DNA from: Bradyrhizobium sp. 170
Lineage (GTDB): Bacteria; Pseudomonadota; Alphaproteobacteria; Rhizobiales; Xanthobacteraceae
Assembly (NCBI RefSeq): GCF_023101085.1
Contig: NZ_CP064703.1
Span: forward strand, 2,108,001-2,172,000
Length of the DNA stretch: 64,000 bases
Direction of reading: 5' to 3'
Under the pieces are notes generated by a model, which was not told the DNA's origin, made no database searches, and saw only the letters and a list, made by a program, of their open reading frames with translations. Shown here piece by piece: positions 1 through 10,582 of the stretch. Position 1 is the stretch's first letter. Every line of letters begins with the position of its first letter. Made by a program: the position numbers and the translations under genes.

Positions 1-140
1 CTAGGTTATAACGATGGCTCGCCAATTTCACGATGAACAGCCCCGTTCCGTTCTCGATGGAGTCGGTGCTTGGGGAACTCAGTCGCCTCAACACTTAAAT
101 GATGCCAGGCGCCAGAACTGAGAAGCAGGGCGACTTTCAC

Positions 141-830
141 GGCAAGCCCAGCCGCCTGATTCAGCGCCTCGAAGGCAAACGCACGGACCGCCGGCTCAGA
201 TTCCTGTTTCTGGTCGCAGGCGTCGCGGAGAGCTACAAATGCCTCGATGAAGCCGTGATGTTGCGCGGACGAGCCTTCAAGGGCGCCCACGGTGGAGTGA
301 AGGTGATCAACTTTTCAGAAGTCCCCTCGGACATCCTGCCGCTGATCGTTGGCACAGTTGCGCGCGCGGTCTTTTATGTGCAGCAGTGGAGCGCGGAGGG
401 GCGTGCCAGCGGGGCGGCGCTGTTCTGCGACGAGGCGCATCCCAATAATCGCCAAGACGCCACCTCCGGTGCTGCCGAAAATGGGATCGCGACCTTTGAG
501 CGCATCGCTAAGGAGGGCCGAAAATACGGTGCCGGCCTAGTCGTGATTAGCCAGCGGTGCCTGCCGAGGTGAATCGTACAGGCGTCAGTCAGCGCAATAA
601 TTTGATTGCCATGCGACTGACCAATGGTGACGAATCAGACGATGGTGCGCCGTCTGCTGCCCGACAGCTTCGGTGGGTTTGGTGATCTACTGCCGGTGCT
701 AGAAACCGGCAAAGCTCTGCTGGTTGGCGATGGTACTTTTGTTATCCACATGTATCCGGATCGCCAAGCCCGTCAACGAGCCGCTTAGCGGCACGATCCA
801 AGTTGAGACCGCTGGGCAGATTCGTGGGCT
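141..830 (+). pseudogene. HerA/DUF87-type ATPase remnant
   Basis: Remnant of a HerA-like (DUF87) P-loop ATPase, a family involved in DNA processing or translocation. The first reading frame (to about 572) carries the sequence EVPSDILPLIVG and a Walker B-like FCDEAH. The next pieces read on in other frames: QRNNLIAMRLTNGDE near 610-650, LLPDSFGGFGDLLPVLETG near 650-710, then IAKPVNEPLSGTIQ near 750-810. At least three frame changes are needed to join them. The Walker A end lies outside or was lost before the window starts. The family call rests on recognising the C-terminal motif order. Confidence 0.7.
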
Positions 831-889
831 TCAGCGCAATCGACAAGTCCGTCGAAAGTTGGCGTCGCCAGACGCTCATCACAGTGGCC

Positions 890-1133
890 GCGCCTCTTAT
901 TGCCTCCTATGACGTGCCGGTACACAAAACTGCTGCCATCCGAACAGCGATTGAGGCTCGCCATTCTTGCTCCGTTGCCGCCCTATTCGCTTGATTTCAA
1001 CTCGATCAAGAATACTTCTGCCAAACTAAAACAGCGCAACGCCGCCGCCGGAATCGTCGAGGACCTCAGGCCGCAATCGCTACGCCTTCCACGCATTTAC
1101 AACAGAGGACTGCGCGAACTATTGCGTTGCTGA
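890..1133 (+). mobile_element. IS630-family transposase C-terminal scrap
   Basis: The segment LPPYSLDFNSIKN followed by SAKLKQR matches the conserved C-terminus of IS630-type transposases (usual form LPPYSPDFNPIE). The preceding part reads in another frame (VPVHKTAAIRTAIEA), so the copy is frameshifted and lacks its N-terminal catalytic part. No terminal repeats were identified. Confidence 0.7.
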
Positions 1134-1223
1134 GACACGGGTCAACTTGATCGAAATCTGCTCTAGCCGGAAGCACCTGAGGGAGGCACCTTGTGGGTTT
1201 CAATTCTGACATGCGCCCATCCG

Positions 1224-1844
1224 TCACCTCCTAAAACGTTCGGGAAATAAGCCGCGGGCGGCCAAGTCACCGACTGGTGAACGGCCGCTCGGCCGTTCAC
1301 GCTGCAACAGGCCAGGCGGCAAGTGTGCGCCGTCGCCCTTGCGCCCAACGGCGATCGCGATCTCGACCGCAAAACCCTCGGGGAGCTTGAGCACGGTACG
1401 CGCCTTCTCCACATCAAATCCACTCATGCCGTGTGCAACCCAACCTGCGGCCGTTGCCTGGTTGGCAAAGTTGGCCCAGGCAGCGCCGCTGTCGAAGGAA
1501 TGCGTACGCGAGAATTGCGGCTCGGTCTCTCCGGGTGGTGTGAAGTCCTTCCTCGACAGCAGATAGATCAGCGCCGCCGCGTGTCGCGCCCAACCCTGGT
1601 TGAACGCGATCAAAGGGGCAAGAAAGGCGTCGAATTCTGACTGACCACGTAACGCATACAGAAAGCGCCATGGCTGGGCATTGAAAGCCGACGGCGCCCA
1701 CCGAGCGGCCTCGAAGAATGTGTATAGAACTCCTTCCGGGATATGATGCTCACTGAAGCTACGCGGCGACCAGCGGTTGACGAATATCAGGTCTGCGGGA
1801 TGTTCGGGTGCGCGGATTTTGGAGGGCGGTTCTTGAGTGGTCAC
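1224..1844 (-). CDS. Nitroreductase family protein
   Basis: A 206-residue FMN-binding nitroreductase-fold protein, of the type that reduces nitro or quinone compounds with NAD(P)H. Family features visible are NRWSPRSFSEHHIPE near residue 25, the FMN-contacting RWAPSAFNAQPWRFLYA, and the C-terminal AIAVGRKGD block. A GTG start at 1844 is chosen because an AAGGAGA ribosome site sits 6-8 bases upstream; the frame stays open another 71 codons upstream but that part has no family similarity. It is intact, unlike its neighbours. The substrate cannot be inferred. Confidence 0.85.
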   Translation of the reverse strand: MTTQEPPSKIRAPEHPADLIFVNRWSPRSFSEHHIPEGVLYTFFEAARWAPSAFNAQPWRFLYALRGQSEFDAFLAPLIAFNQGWARHAAALIYLLSRKDFTPPGETEPQFSRTHSFDSGAAWANFANQATAAGWVAHGMSGFDVEKARTVLKLPEGFAVEIAIAVGRKGDGAHLPPGLLQRERPSGRSPVGDLAARGLFPERFRR

Positions 1845-2070
1845 TCTCTTCTCCTTCGTCTTTTTGATACTCGGCGGCGCCCTCCGGAAAAGGGCGTGTC
1901 GCAGGCGTCGCGCCTCAAGCGTCCTCTTGGCGAGACATAGCCCATGTTTTCCGCCCGTCATGCTCACACATTCAAACTGGACGCTGCGTGAGGGGAACAG
2001 TATTGACGATCTGCTCCTCATGAACGCGGACAAAGCGCAACCACTCGACCTGTTCAAATTGCGTCGACTG

Positions 2071-2325
2071 TTAGGTCACGCGCCTCGTGCCGGCGGTCTG
2101 CGGATTTGCGAAAATATCGAGTTCGATTTCGCGCGACACCTCGACGATGGTTTCCGGATGATGGCCATTCTCGAACAGCGCGTACTTCAACGCGTGGGTT
2201 CGGTTCACGAACAGGCCGCCAAAAAAGCCGTTTCGTTCGCGTGCAACCCAGTTGCCGCGTCGATTCCTGCCAACCAAGACGGTCGGCGCTGCGGGGGTGC
2301 ACGAAAGGGGTTTGACGATCTTCAT
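2071..2325 (-). CDS. Small conserved rhizobial-type protein
   Basis: An 84-residue protein starting MKIVKP, with an aromatic/basic core (RGNWVARERNGFFGGLFVN) followed by ALKYALFENGHHPETIVEV. The ATG at 2325 is supported by a GGAAAGG ribosome site 7 bases upstream. I recognise the WVxxxxGxxGGLFVxRxxALKYALFENG pattern as typical of small unnamed rhizobial proteins but know no function. It follows the modA remnant in the same frame, so the annotated start matters. Confidence 0.55.
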   Translation of the reverse strand: MKIVKPLSCTPAAPTVLVGRNRRGNWVARERNGFFGGLFVNRTHALKYALFENGHHPETIVEVSREIELDIFANPQTAGTRRVT

Positions 2326-2661
2326 TCGCGGCCTTTCCGCATAGCTCAAGCTGCCGATCGTGTACGTGATGCGGCTTTCCGGGAAGCACGAAACCATCCT
2401 TGACCAAAGTTCCATCCGGAGGTCTTCAGCCGAAGTGGAAATATCTGGAGCGGCGCGCCCGTGATCTGGCTGTAAAACCGTCCGCTCGCTTGAGCTCAGC
2501 ACCGTCTCATGGCCGGTTTGCTGCTCGAAAGCTGCAGCAATCTGCTGGTCCGGTTCGGTGAGGTTCTCGGCAACCGCGACATCGATGTTCGTCGCTTGGT
2601 CGCTAAGCACAAACATCGTCAACCCATTTATGAGGATCAGCCGGGAAAGCTTCATCGGCAA
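2326..2661 (-). pseudogene. modA: Molybdate-binding protein ModA remnant
   Basis: The N-terminal half resembles ModA, the periplasmic molybdate-binding protein of the ModABC transporter: a leader-like start, then IDVAVAENLTEPDQQIAAAFEQ. After about residue 56 the similarity continues only in other frames (FPESRITYTIGSL corresponds to the ModA PxSRxxYAIGKL block). The gene is frameshifted and truncated at its C-terminus, where the next small gene begins. Confidence 0.65.
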
Positions 2662-2669
2662 CCCCGCAT

Positions 2670-3652
2670 GAAACCGACCTCTTTGCTGGTGACTTTCTCT
2701 TTCTCATCCCAGCAATCGGCGTGCCACTGCGGATCTAATGCACGCCTTCTTCAGCAAAAGCGCGCGCCTGCCACGCCCTTGTGAATGGCCGCGTGCCGCT
2801 CTTGTCGGCTTTCCGACATCTGAGTCGTCAATCGCACGTGGATGGCGCAACGAAGACGGAGGAAGATGATGCCGGTCGTCTCTCGTATCGAGTTTGAACG
2901 CTTGCTTGAGGATGACAGGGAGGAGTCCTCACCAGGACGCGCATAGCATCGATGGGTTCCTCGGATCGTACGGTCAGGCGCCCGCGTCCTGCTATCTCGG
3001 ATACCATCGCGGGTTGGTCTCTTTAGCTCGCGGGCCTGGTCCTGTGTGTGAATCGCTAAGCAGGAATCGAGTGAGTCGCTGATTACCTGCAGATGTTAGC
3101 AAAAAGACGGAGATGGCGGCTGCTTTCCGAAGCGCGCAGTTGCCTATCGTGCGCAATTCACGGAGGAACGATGGTTAGCCGACGGTCCTCTTCAAACTGT
3201 CGCGCTTACAGTTATCGTGCGAGGCGGCCGTGTAAGGCTGGTAACCTTTCACGTGCACCACCTGGGATAGTAAACCTTCCACGTCTGTGCAGGTCTGAAT
3301 AGGTTTTCTCTTCACGCGCGAAGGCAGGTTGCGACGGCAGCTCCCACACTCAGGCGCCGGGTCGTTGCGCCCACTCAGTGGAACGCCATCTCGCCTTCTA
3401 GGCAGCATCCTTACTGGAGACTCCTTGGCCCTCTCTCTATGAGAAACAAAGTCTTTTATGTTTGCGAATGGCGCGACAAACGCCCATTCCGGTACCCTGG
3501 TTGCGTTGCGAACAGAGCATGTACTCGTGTACGTTAATTCTATTGTGGCGCCTTAGTTGTAGGTCGTCGGGCGCTTACACGCCGGACGCGGCGTACTCCA
3601 AATACTGGCAACGGTATACAATTGATCGGAAAGATGCCTTTGAAGGGAAGAC
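2670..3652. other. Intergenic stretch without a recognisable gene
   Basis: Short open frames exist on both strands but none has a ribosome site plus family-like composition. I see no insertion-sequence ends or long repeats. It is probably island debris. Confidence 0.5.
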
Positions 3653-4080
3653 CTAGGAGGAAGCCTCTAAGTTCTTAGAAAAAAAATGGAATGTTCCGGG
3701 TGGGTCGCAAGGTATTCGGCCGGAGGCCCTCCATCCGTTTCGAGCGTAGAAATCTGGTGCTTGAGAAGCGATTGTGTAGAGGAAAGCCGACCGGCAGCCA
3801 CGGCGTCGACCTTCGTCTTCAAACTGCGTCAGAATCTTTGTTCCCCAGCCCATTCTGCGAAATTTCTCTGGCAAAAAGATTAAGTCGAGGAACAACAATT
3901 CCAGCGATGAACACCCATCGCACCGCCCAAAACACGCTGGGTTTCGGGATCCCTTAAGACCACAGCAAGCGGACGGCTAGCGCTACTCCCTATGGTAATA
4001 TCATTGAAATCCTCAAGACCTCCCTCGATTGCCTTGATGACAGAAGAAGCGATTATGTCAGTTACGATGATGTCCGGCAT
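3653..4080 (-). pseudogene. GNAT N-acetyltransferase, frameshifted
   Basis: A GNAT-fold acetyl-CoA-dependent acetyltransferase split by one frame change near 3900-3925. The N-terminal part (MPDIIVTD..., ATG at 4080 behind AGAGAAGAGAA) contains LAVVLRDPETQRVLGG. The C-terminal part in the other frame has the acetyl-CoA motif FRRMGWGTKILTQFEDEGRRRGC and the family ending QAPDFYARNGWRASG. Joined, they make a protein of normal GNAT length. The substrate is unknown. Confidence 0.75.
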
Positions 4081-4344
4081 TTCTCTTCTCTTCGCGTACA
4101 AACTATAGCAAGAGCTTACGCCAAATCCAACGAATCGACCTCGCACGAACTTGCGATCTGAGATGAACGCCCTGCACTCGAATTGCTCGGCAACGTCAGC
4201 CGAACACAAGCATCCGTCGACAATTCCGGCGCCGCATAAGTCTCTTCCCACCGCGCTCAATTTACTATTGCGCAGCGATCGCGGCGCTTAGGAAGGAAGC
4301 GGACACCAACTGCTGTACATCATGCCACCGCGTTGAGTACACGG

Positions 4345-6253
4345 GTGCGCCGGGAGACCGGCAAGGAGCAGGTGGTGCAAGTCCACTACGATGAAGGAAT
4401 AGCGAACCGCATCGACCCCGAGCCGTGCGCAGGCCTCCGTGAGGATACCGGCGAAGCGTCGGCAGGGGGACGTGCAGGCCAGCCATTGAGACGCGATAGA
4501 AAACTGATTCCGGGTGCCGACGCTGTCTGTGTAGCGGAAGGCAACATGTCCAAGAGCGTCATCGCAAGCGCTTGGGTGACCCGGCGTGGTCGAAGACCCT
4601 GGCATGCACGCACGCTCCTTGCACGGGAAGCGGGAGGTCTCCGGGTCGGCCGGAAGCTCCACTGGGCGGACGGTCCGCGGCGGGAAGGCGAGGAGCCGTA
4701 GCCGCCGATGCACGATCCGGAGAAGTCAGACTCTGCCGTAGTAGCTGCGAAGTCGCCGAACAAAGCCGGGCCACCGGCGGCGGAGGTGGCGGAGCCAAGG
4801 GCAGGGACCAAGAGGAACGCGGATCAGCAAAGCACGCACCGGACGCAGACCCGGGCGCGCGTGACCCAGGCGCTGAACCGCGTACGGCACGCCGCAAGGC
4901 AAAGGAAGAAGGAGCGGTTCACCGCGCTTCTCCACCATGTCAACGTCGACACGCTCCGGGCAGCCTACTACGCGCTCAAACGCAAAGCTGCCGCGGGAGT
5001 CGACGGGGTGAGCTGGCAGGACTACGAAGTGAACCTGGAGTGCAATCTCGAGGATCTCCGCGGAAGAGTCCACCGGGGAGCGTATCGGCCTCATCCATCG
5101 CGCCGGACGTACATACCGAAGGCGGATAGTCGACAACGGCCGCTGGCAATCGCGGCGCTAAGACAAGATCGTCCAGGGCGCATGCGTCATGGTGCTCAAC
5201 GCGATCTACGAAGAGGATTTCCTCGGGTTGTCGTACGGGTTCCGACCCGGACGAGGGCCGCACGATGCGTTGGATGCTTTGGCGGTGGCGATCACCCGCC
5301 GGAAGGTGAACCACATACTTGACGCCGACATCCGGGACTTCTTTGGCAGCGTCAACCACGACTGGTTGATCCGCTTCCTCGAACACCGGATCGGCGACAA
5401 GCGCATCATCCGTCTGATCCGTAAATGGCTCAAGGCGGGCATCCTCGAAGACGGGATCGTATCCGTAGCTGAGAGTGGAACTGGCCAGGGTTCGGTGATC
5501 TCACCACTCCTCGCCAACATCTACTTGCACTACGTGTTCGACCTGTGGGCCGAACGCTGGCGACGGCAAGAGGCTCGCGGCGACATGATCGTCGTGCGCT
5601 ACGCAGATGATCTGGTTGCAGGCTTCGAGCATGAGGACGACGCCCGTCGATTCCTCGATGCATTGCGTGAGCGGTTCGGGGCATTCTCGCTGTCGCTCCA
5701 TCCGGGCAAGACACGCTTGCTTGAGTTCGGCCGCCACGCGGCAGCCGATCGCAAGAGGCGCGGCATCGGTAAACCGGAGACCTTCGCTTTCTTGGTTTCA
5801 CCTTCATCTGCGGAAAATCTCGACGAGGCGTCTTCCAATTACAACGGAAGACCCGGCGGGACCGCATGCGGGCGAAGCTGCAGGAAATCAAGGCGGAGCT
5901 GCGGCAAAGAATGCACCAGCCTATCCCGTCTCAGGGACACTGGCTGAGACAAGTCGTTACAGGACACTTCGCTTATTATGCCGTGCCCACAAATAGTCGG
6001 GCGCTCTTAGCGTTCCGGCATTACGTAGCTGACCTCTGGCGTCGCACGCTTCGGCGGCGTAGTCAGAAGGACGGCTTCACGTGGGACCGGATGACGAAGC
6101 TGGCCGCCGACTGGCTCCCCGCGCCGCGCATCCTTCATCCCTGGCCCGACCAGCGCTTCGCCGTTAAACACTCGAGGTAAGAGCCGGATGCTCGAATCGG
6201 GCTTGTCCGGATCTGTGCGGGGGGTGCTCAGCAATGGGCATCCCTACCGCGAT
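4345..6253 (+). mobile_element. Group II intron with intron-encoded protein
   Basis: The 5' end reads GTGCGCC, matching the GUGYG start of bacterial group II introns. It is followed by about 360 bases of structured-looking RNA, then a reverse transcriptase/maturase ORF (4708-6180). Downstream lies a domain V-like hairpin (GAGCCGGATGC at about 6180, pairing partner near 6210) and a short domain VI-like stretch ending near CCTACCGCGAT. Both ends are estimates from motif position; an RNA fold would fix them. The flanking sequence is not recognised as a gene. Confidence 0.8.
4708..6180 (+). pseudogene. ltrA: Group II intron reverse transcriptase/maturase, two frameshifts
   Basis: The intron-encoded protein: RT domain with ADIRDFFGSVNHDWL and the catalytic YADD (in VRYADDLV, near 5600), then a maturase/X domain with FAYYAVPTNSRALLAFRHYV. 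No HNH endonuclease domain is visible. A frame change near 5160 (after PLAIAAL, two bases apparently lost) and another near 5792 (after TFAFL; the frame continues as GFTFICGKSRRG) split the ORF in three. Splicing or mobility would therefore need a maturase supplied from elsewhere. Confidence 0.85.
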
Positions 6254-6651
6254 CCTCGCCACGACATGGATATCACCTTCGACGACATCAAGTAATAGTG
6301 GGTCCAGTGAAAGTTTGCTTAGGAGCATTGGCCAGCGGAGCGGACATTGGAGTCCATTCTTGATCTCTCAAATGTCTTCTCACGGGCCGAGCCGTATGGC
6401 TCAAACTACATAGGGCGTCGAACTTTGAAACTACCAAGATTGATAGCCGCTATGTTGTGCCGCAACGCATCATCTCCGGTCAGGCATGGCGAGCCCACCG
6501 GGCATGGCGTAAACCTGAGCTCTGCCGATAGATCGATTGGCTGCCGCCTGAAAGCTGTGTAGCGGCGCGCTACGCGGATGTGCGACATTGAGGAACTCGC
6601 GCCCGGATAACGTCAACGGCGCTGAGGAGCCTCGGGAGCGCTGAGGTCTCA
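6254..6651. other. Intergenic stretch, nothing recognised
   Basis: The sequence between the intron end and the IS3 scrap holds only short overlapping frames. I see no family match or clear regulatory element. Confidence 0.4.
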
Positions 6652-7045
6652 TCACCTCGCGGTTTGCCGTGTTCGGCAGGTGGCATCGGCAAATTGCGCT
6701 AGTGCTGCTCGCCGGTTAGTTGGCGCGGCCTTGCCGGGCGAGCTACTTCCGTTGACCTTGCCCCAAGTTTTATCCAGTCCTGAGTTCGCCCGCCTATTGG
6801 ATTTGCCCGGTTGGGCGGTGGTAGCGACGGGAGCTGGCGCGGAGCCCTCGGCATAGCGCAGCGCCAGATCCCGGCGCGGATGGCAGGTGAAGGCGAACTC
6901 GGACGGCGTCTTCCATCCGAGCCGCGAGTGGGGCGTGCATCGTTGTAATCGGCGCACCAGCATCCGAGCGCGACGCGGGCCTGGGCCAGCGCGGTAAACA
7001 GCGTCTCGTTCAACAGTTCATCCCGCAGCCGGCCGTTGATGGAAA
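6652..7045 (-). mobile_element. IS3-family OrfB C-terminal scrap
   Basis: The end of an IS3-type transposase: NGRLRDELLNET, FTALAQARVALGCW, ADYNDARPHSRLGWKTP (joined across one frame change near 6945) and SEFAFTCHPRRDLALRYAEG. Upstream catalytic residues and both element ends are missing. It can serve as a marker of past insertion. Confidence 0.8.
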
Positions 7046-7091
7046 GACGGCCAAAAGCGAAGCGTCACGATCACAGGAATTCAAGACGGCT

Positions 7092-7110
7092 TCTGTACGT
7101 TACGTACAGA
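7092..7110. promoter_or_regulatory. Perfect 19-bp palindrome, copy 1
   Basis: TCTGTACGTTACGTACAGA is a perfect palindrome around a central T. Its core GTACGTTACGTAC recurs at 8921 and 16816, each about 145-150 bp upstream of a marR gene or remnant. This looks like a protein operator; a MarR dimer site is the natural guess. Here no intact gene is attached. Confidence 0.55.
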
Positions 7111-7119
7111 CCTGTTCCT

Positions 7120-7620
7120 TGCTGGCTCATAGGTTTCGATAACTTCACAGGGCAGCTTGTGCATCAACGTCAATCGCGGACCGGTATGAAGATCGGTAGT
7201 GCTCTACGAGAGTAAGACGAGCAAAAGCATTGTTAAGCGGATAGCGCCATTCGCGTCTGGAGCGGCTCCTGGCGCTCGCCCAGGGCGTCGAAGTGTGGGC
7301 GAAGTTGTGGGGTGGGGGCGGACGCGTCCAAGAAGGTTGGGGTCAGGTAGCGGTCGGCAGGATGCTGGAGGGACTCGGTCCGGAACAGCTGCTGTGGGAG
7401 GCGGAGTGCCCGCACCTGACAATCGCCCACGCCTATACGCCGTCCTATGCGCACACCCTGGGGTGGCTTGCGAAGCTCGTCACAGACAAGGAGGCCCGAG
7501 GGCTGAGCCTCGGCGACACGTCTGCTGCCCTCTACGGGTTTCGGAGCGCAACAAGCAGATCAGCACTGGCGTAAGTTGCACTGTGGATGCAGGAAATGCA
7601 GACTATGGGTTGAGGGTTGA
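7120..7620. other. Unrecognised stretch with broken open frames
   Basis: A plus-strand frame around 7293-7574 (with EQLLWEAECPHLTIAHAYTPSYAHTLGWL) and a shifted one from 7199 look protein-like in composition, but I cannot assign a family. They may be pieces of one degraded gene. Confidence 0.3.
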
Positions 7621-7624
7621 TGCC

Positions 7625-7879
7625 ATGTCTGATCGATTTCTTGTCTTCGAGGTTTTCTTGACTCAGCGCGGGCGAAGATGGTTGTGGTCCGTCTATACAA
7701 GCGAAGGCACGTTGGTAATGACGGGTTCGCGAATCAACCGATCGGCTGCCAGCTATGAAGCCAACAGGGCGCTTTTTCTATTGCTGCTGAGCGCGCCGTA
7801 TCGCTTGCGCCTTTCGGCTCAAGAGATCCGAGCTAACCAAAAAGCTCGCGCGCGGCGCTCGCTTCCCCCAAAAGCTTAA
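7625..7879 (+). CDS. Small hypothetical protein
   Basis: An 84-residue ORF starting MSDRFLVFEVFLTQ, with a Trp-rich strand segment (GRRWLWSVYTSEGTLVMTGS) then ANRALFLLLLSAPYRLRL and a basic tail. It resembles unnamed small proteins of Bradyrhizobium islands in pattern. No strong ribosome site is visible. The function is unknown. Confidence 0.45.
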   Translation: MSDRFLVFEVFLTQRGRRWLWSVYTSEGTLVMTGSRINRSAASYEANRALFLLLLSAPYRLRLSAQEIRANQKARARRSLPPKA

Positions 7880-8261
7880 AGCTACGCGATGCTTCGAGAA
7901 ACGGCCCGCCCGTAAGCCATTTCTGTCCGGAGACGTTAGAGGAGTGGCTAGCGTTCAGCGCTTGCTGAAGCACCCTGATCGATGCAGGGTTTACTCGGTC
8001 GAAGCGACGCTGACCCCTGCCGCAGGAGAGACAATCGGCACAATTGCGCGGGCTTCGAAGAAACACTTCGCAAGGGCAGCCGACATATCCGATCAAGACT
8101 TTCTCAGAACCCAGAGGGCGACGCCCGTTGAACCAGTAACCGCTGGCGGAGGCCCGCAACGAACGCTCCTGGGCATCCTTTACCTTAACTGCAATGTATT
8201 TCGATTCGGAGTGAACGCGACCTGGACAGAGCGCCACTCTGGGGATTGTGCGTTTCGGTCC

Positions 8262-8777
8262 TCAGGAATCCAGAACGACTTTCAACCGAGCTTTCTCTAG
8301 CCGATGCCTGAGTGCAGTGAGCCTGTTGGCGAACTCGGCCAATTCGCGAACACCGAATTCACCAAAAACGAATTCATCGAGCGCGTCCTGTTGTGCTGCA
8401 AGGCTCGCGAGATGCTTGTAAGTCTTGTCGGTCAACGACATCTGTACGACTCTAGCGTCGCTTGTGGAGGGCTTACGCCGCAGAAAACCCTTTTTCTCTA
8501 GCAGCTTTGATTGGGTCGTGACGAATGATGAGTCAACGTGCATCAATCTTGACACCACGTTAACAGGAACACCGTTTTCTCTGTCCAAGTCTGCCAAGGC
8601 CATCAAGATCATCCACTGTGGCCCAGTGATGCCAAGTACATTGGCCTGGAACTGGCGAAGTTCCTCCAGACATACATTGATGGATCTGATGTCCCACATG
8701 AATTGCCGCGCCAACTCCTGACTCTCAGCAGAAGGATTGTCGACCACTCTTGGCCGGTTAGGCAAATCCGACGGCAT
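8262..8777 (-). CDS. MarR-family transcriptional regulator
   Basis: A 171-residue winged-helix regulator of the MarR type. Helix 1 lies near residues 25-50, the winged helix includes ITGPQWMILMALADLD, VNVVSRLMHVDSSFVTTQSKLLEKKGFLRR and the wing STSDARVVQMSLTDKTYKHL, and a dimerising C-terminal helix follows. A degraded copy of the same gene lies at 16140-16670. The upstream palindrome at 8921 is a plausible autoregulatory operator. Ligand and targets are unknown; a degenerate luxR copy sits just beyond, so it may once have regulated that gene. Confidence 0.85.
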   Translation of the reverse strand: MPSDLPNRPRVVDNPSAESQELARQFMWDIRSINVCLEELRQFQANVLGITGPQWMILMALADLDRENGVPVNVVSRLMHVDSSFVTTQSKLLEKKGFLRRKPSTSDARVVQMSLTDKTYKHLASLAAQQDALDEFVFGEFGVRELAEFANRLTALRHRLEKARLKVVLDS

Positions 8778-8920
8778 CGTATGTCAGGGTTTCCATCCTT
8801 GGCTTGTTTCCGCTTAGCGCAAACTGAAAACAGGGACAATGCTGCCCAGGAAAATTGTCGGTACGCTTCGGACAAAAGTGGAGCATTTCGATTACAGCGA
8901 CGGAATCAAGGACGCTATGC

Positions 8921-8933
8921 GTACGTTACGTAC
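8921..8933. promoter_or_regulatory. Palindromic operator candidate, copy 2
   Basis: GTACGTTACGTAC lies about 145 bp upstream of the intact marR start. The same core occurs at 7095 and 16816. The flanks (CTTGGTTCCAGGCTCAGCCG downstream) are shared with the 16.8 kb copy as part of the segmental duplication. Confidence 0.5.
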
Positions 8934-9306
8934 AGAAATGAGTTTCTTGGTTCCAGGCTCAGCCGTTATCGTCAGGCGCTAAGATTTCGCGCGTCTTAAT
9001 GGCCGCCACGTGACACCCATGCGGTGCCGTTCGAACAAGTCCATCGCCACATCAAAATGGTCCCTCAATTGTCAACCGCCACAATATCAGGCTGCAAACT
9101 AAAGGATAGAGACATGGATTGCCATAGGTGCGTTGGCGGACGGACGGGGTCTTCCCGTGCGCGTCTAGCTCGGCCGCACGGCGTTGCAAAATTCTACTCT
9201 TGTCGAGAGGTCGCGCGACCTACCAGGCCGGACAGCTTGTTCGTCCAATGCGCAATGAGGTCATTAGGAAGTGCGGCTATTGCGTTCGAGATGGTGAATG
9301 CCTGAA

Positions 9307-9495
9307 TGAACCCGGTCGACAGCATTTTTCAGGAATTCATTGATAGTAACCAAACCGCGGCCGACCTGACTGAATTCGAACGTATCGCAACACGTCTCAA
9401 ACAAAATCTTGGCTTCCAGCGATTTGCCTAACTGCGCCTGACCGGCGACACGCCGATGCTTATTTCGTCCTATCCTAAAGGTGAGGGGTAACAAC
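9307..9495 (+). pseudogene. luxR remnant, copy A
   Basis: It starts MNPVDSIFQEFIDS, nearly the same as the intact LuxR at 17230 (MNPVESIFQEFIDS). It runs through the same FERIATRL and LGFQRFA blocks, hits an in-frame stop after about 40 codons, and stays recognisable to the SSYPK block. The autoinducer pocket and HTH are missing. It is the decayed partner of the 17.2 kb gene. Confidence 0.85.
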
Positions 9496-9812
9496 GATCC
9501 CGTCATCGACGCTGTTCCAGCACAGTACAAACCGGCCATTGCAAGCCCGCCCGCTTAGCTAATGTGCGAGGGGCGCCGATGACCAGAGCGTCGCGCTTCC
9601 CATGATCGAAGCTGCGAGAAAAGGCATCGTCCTGGTTCTTCTCAGCAGGATTGACCCTATCCCGACAACAGTTATGCACCGGCGCCCGATCGTTTCCGTC
9701 TTCCCTTTACTGGCGTGCGGCGTAAAGGATGTCGAACTGGCTTCTCTCGATGAACGTCCCGCAGGAGACAGTTCACCAAGTAGAGACGCAACCGTTCTTC
9801 GAAATCATCCCT
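9496..9812. other. Gap between luxR remnant and methyltransferase remnant
   Basis: Nothing recognisable; only short shadow frames. Confidence 0.4.
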
Positions 9813-10500
9813 TCATTCAGCTAATACGCCCGGACAAGCCTTCGACGTGGAGTATGTATATTGGACGAGCGCATCAGCAGTCCATGATACCGAATAGGGC
9901 GCCTTGTCTCTTGTGATGTGAGGAAACTTCGACCGACGCAAAATATCTTCGTTACTCGTCGACAAATCGCGGCGCTTATCCGCACGTCCAGCAGGGAAAT
10001 ATCCGCCCCACCACGTGTGTACAAAATCCCAAACCCTATTCCACCAATCACTGGGGCCGGCTTCGTCTCGAATTCTTGTGACGATCGAGACCTTCCCGGA
10101 CGATAGCAGGGCGACGATCAAGTGTCTCCATAACGAGCGAGCGGTCCACCCAGTGAAAGGCACTAGCAATGGTTGCTCCTTGATACCCAACTAAGCCTGA
10201 CCCCATCTCCTCGGCCGTGCTTTCGAAAAGTGAAACATTCTTGAGACCTCGTTCAGCGGAAAGTCGGCCGGACTCATCCAGCATTCCCCGATTTGGATCG
10301 ACGCAGTCAACGTGGCCAATGATGGGCGAAAACCCAAGTCCGATTCGCCCCATACCACACCCGAGATCAAGTAACCGGCTTTCACGTGTCAGAGCGAGAT
10401 GGGCGCGAAGCGATTTGAACAGTTCGTGTGGGTACTCCGGCTGATACCGAGCTTAATAACGCCGCTCCCTCAGAAATGGTACTTGCCAACATGCGGCGCT
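9813..10500 (-). pseudogene. Class I SAM-dependent methyltransferase, broken
   Basis: A Rossmann-fold methyltransferase remnant: motif I ESRLLDLGCGMGRIGLG (split from its upstream ARYQPEYPHELFKSLRAHL by a frame change), then GHVDCVDPNRGMLDES and ATIASAFHWVDRS. In another frame come LLSSGKVSIVTRIRDEAGPSDWWNRVWDFV. At least two frame changes are present, near 10150 and 10370. It lies at the downstream end of the minus-strand phosphonate-type cluster and may have tailored its product; that role is an inference from position. Confidence 0.7.
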
Positions 10501-10582
10501 CCACATCCTCGCTCCGGAACTCACAAATTGACCATTGCCGATGGCCGAAGGCGCATTCGCCGATACCGGGCTTCAAACTCGT

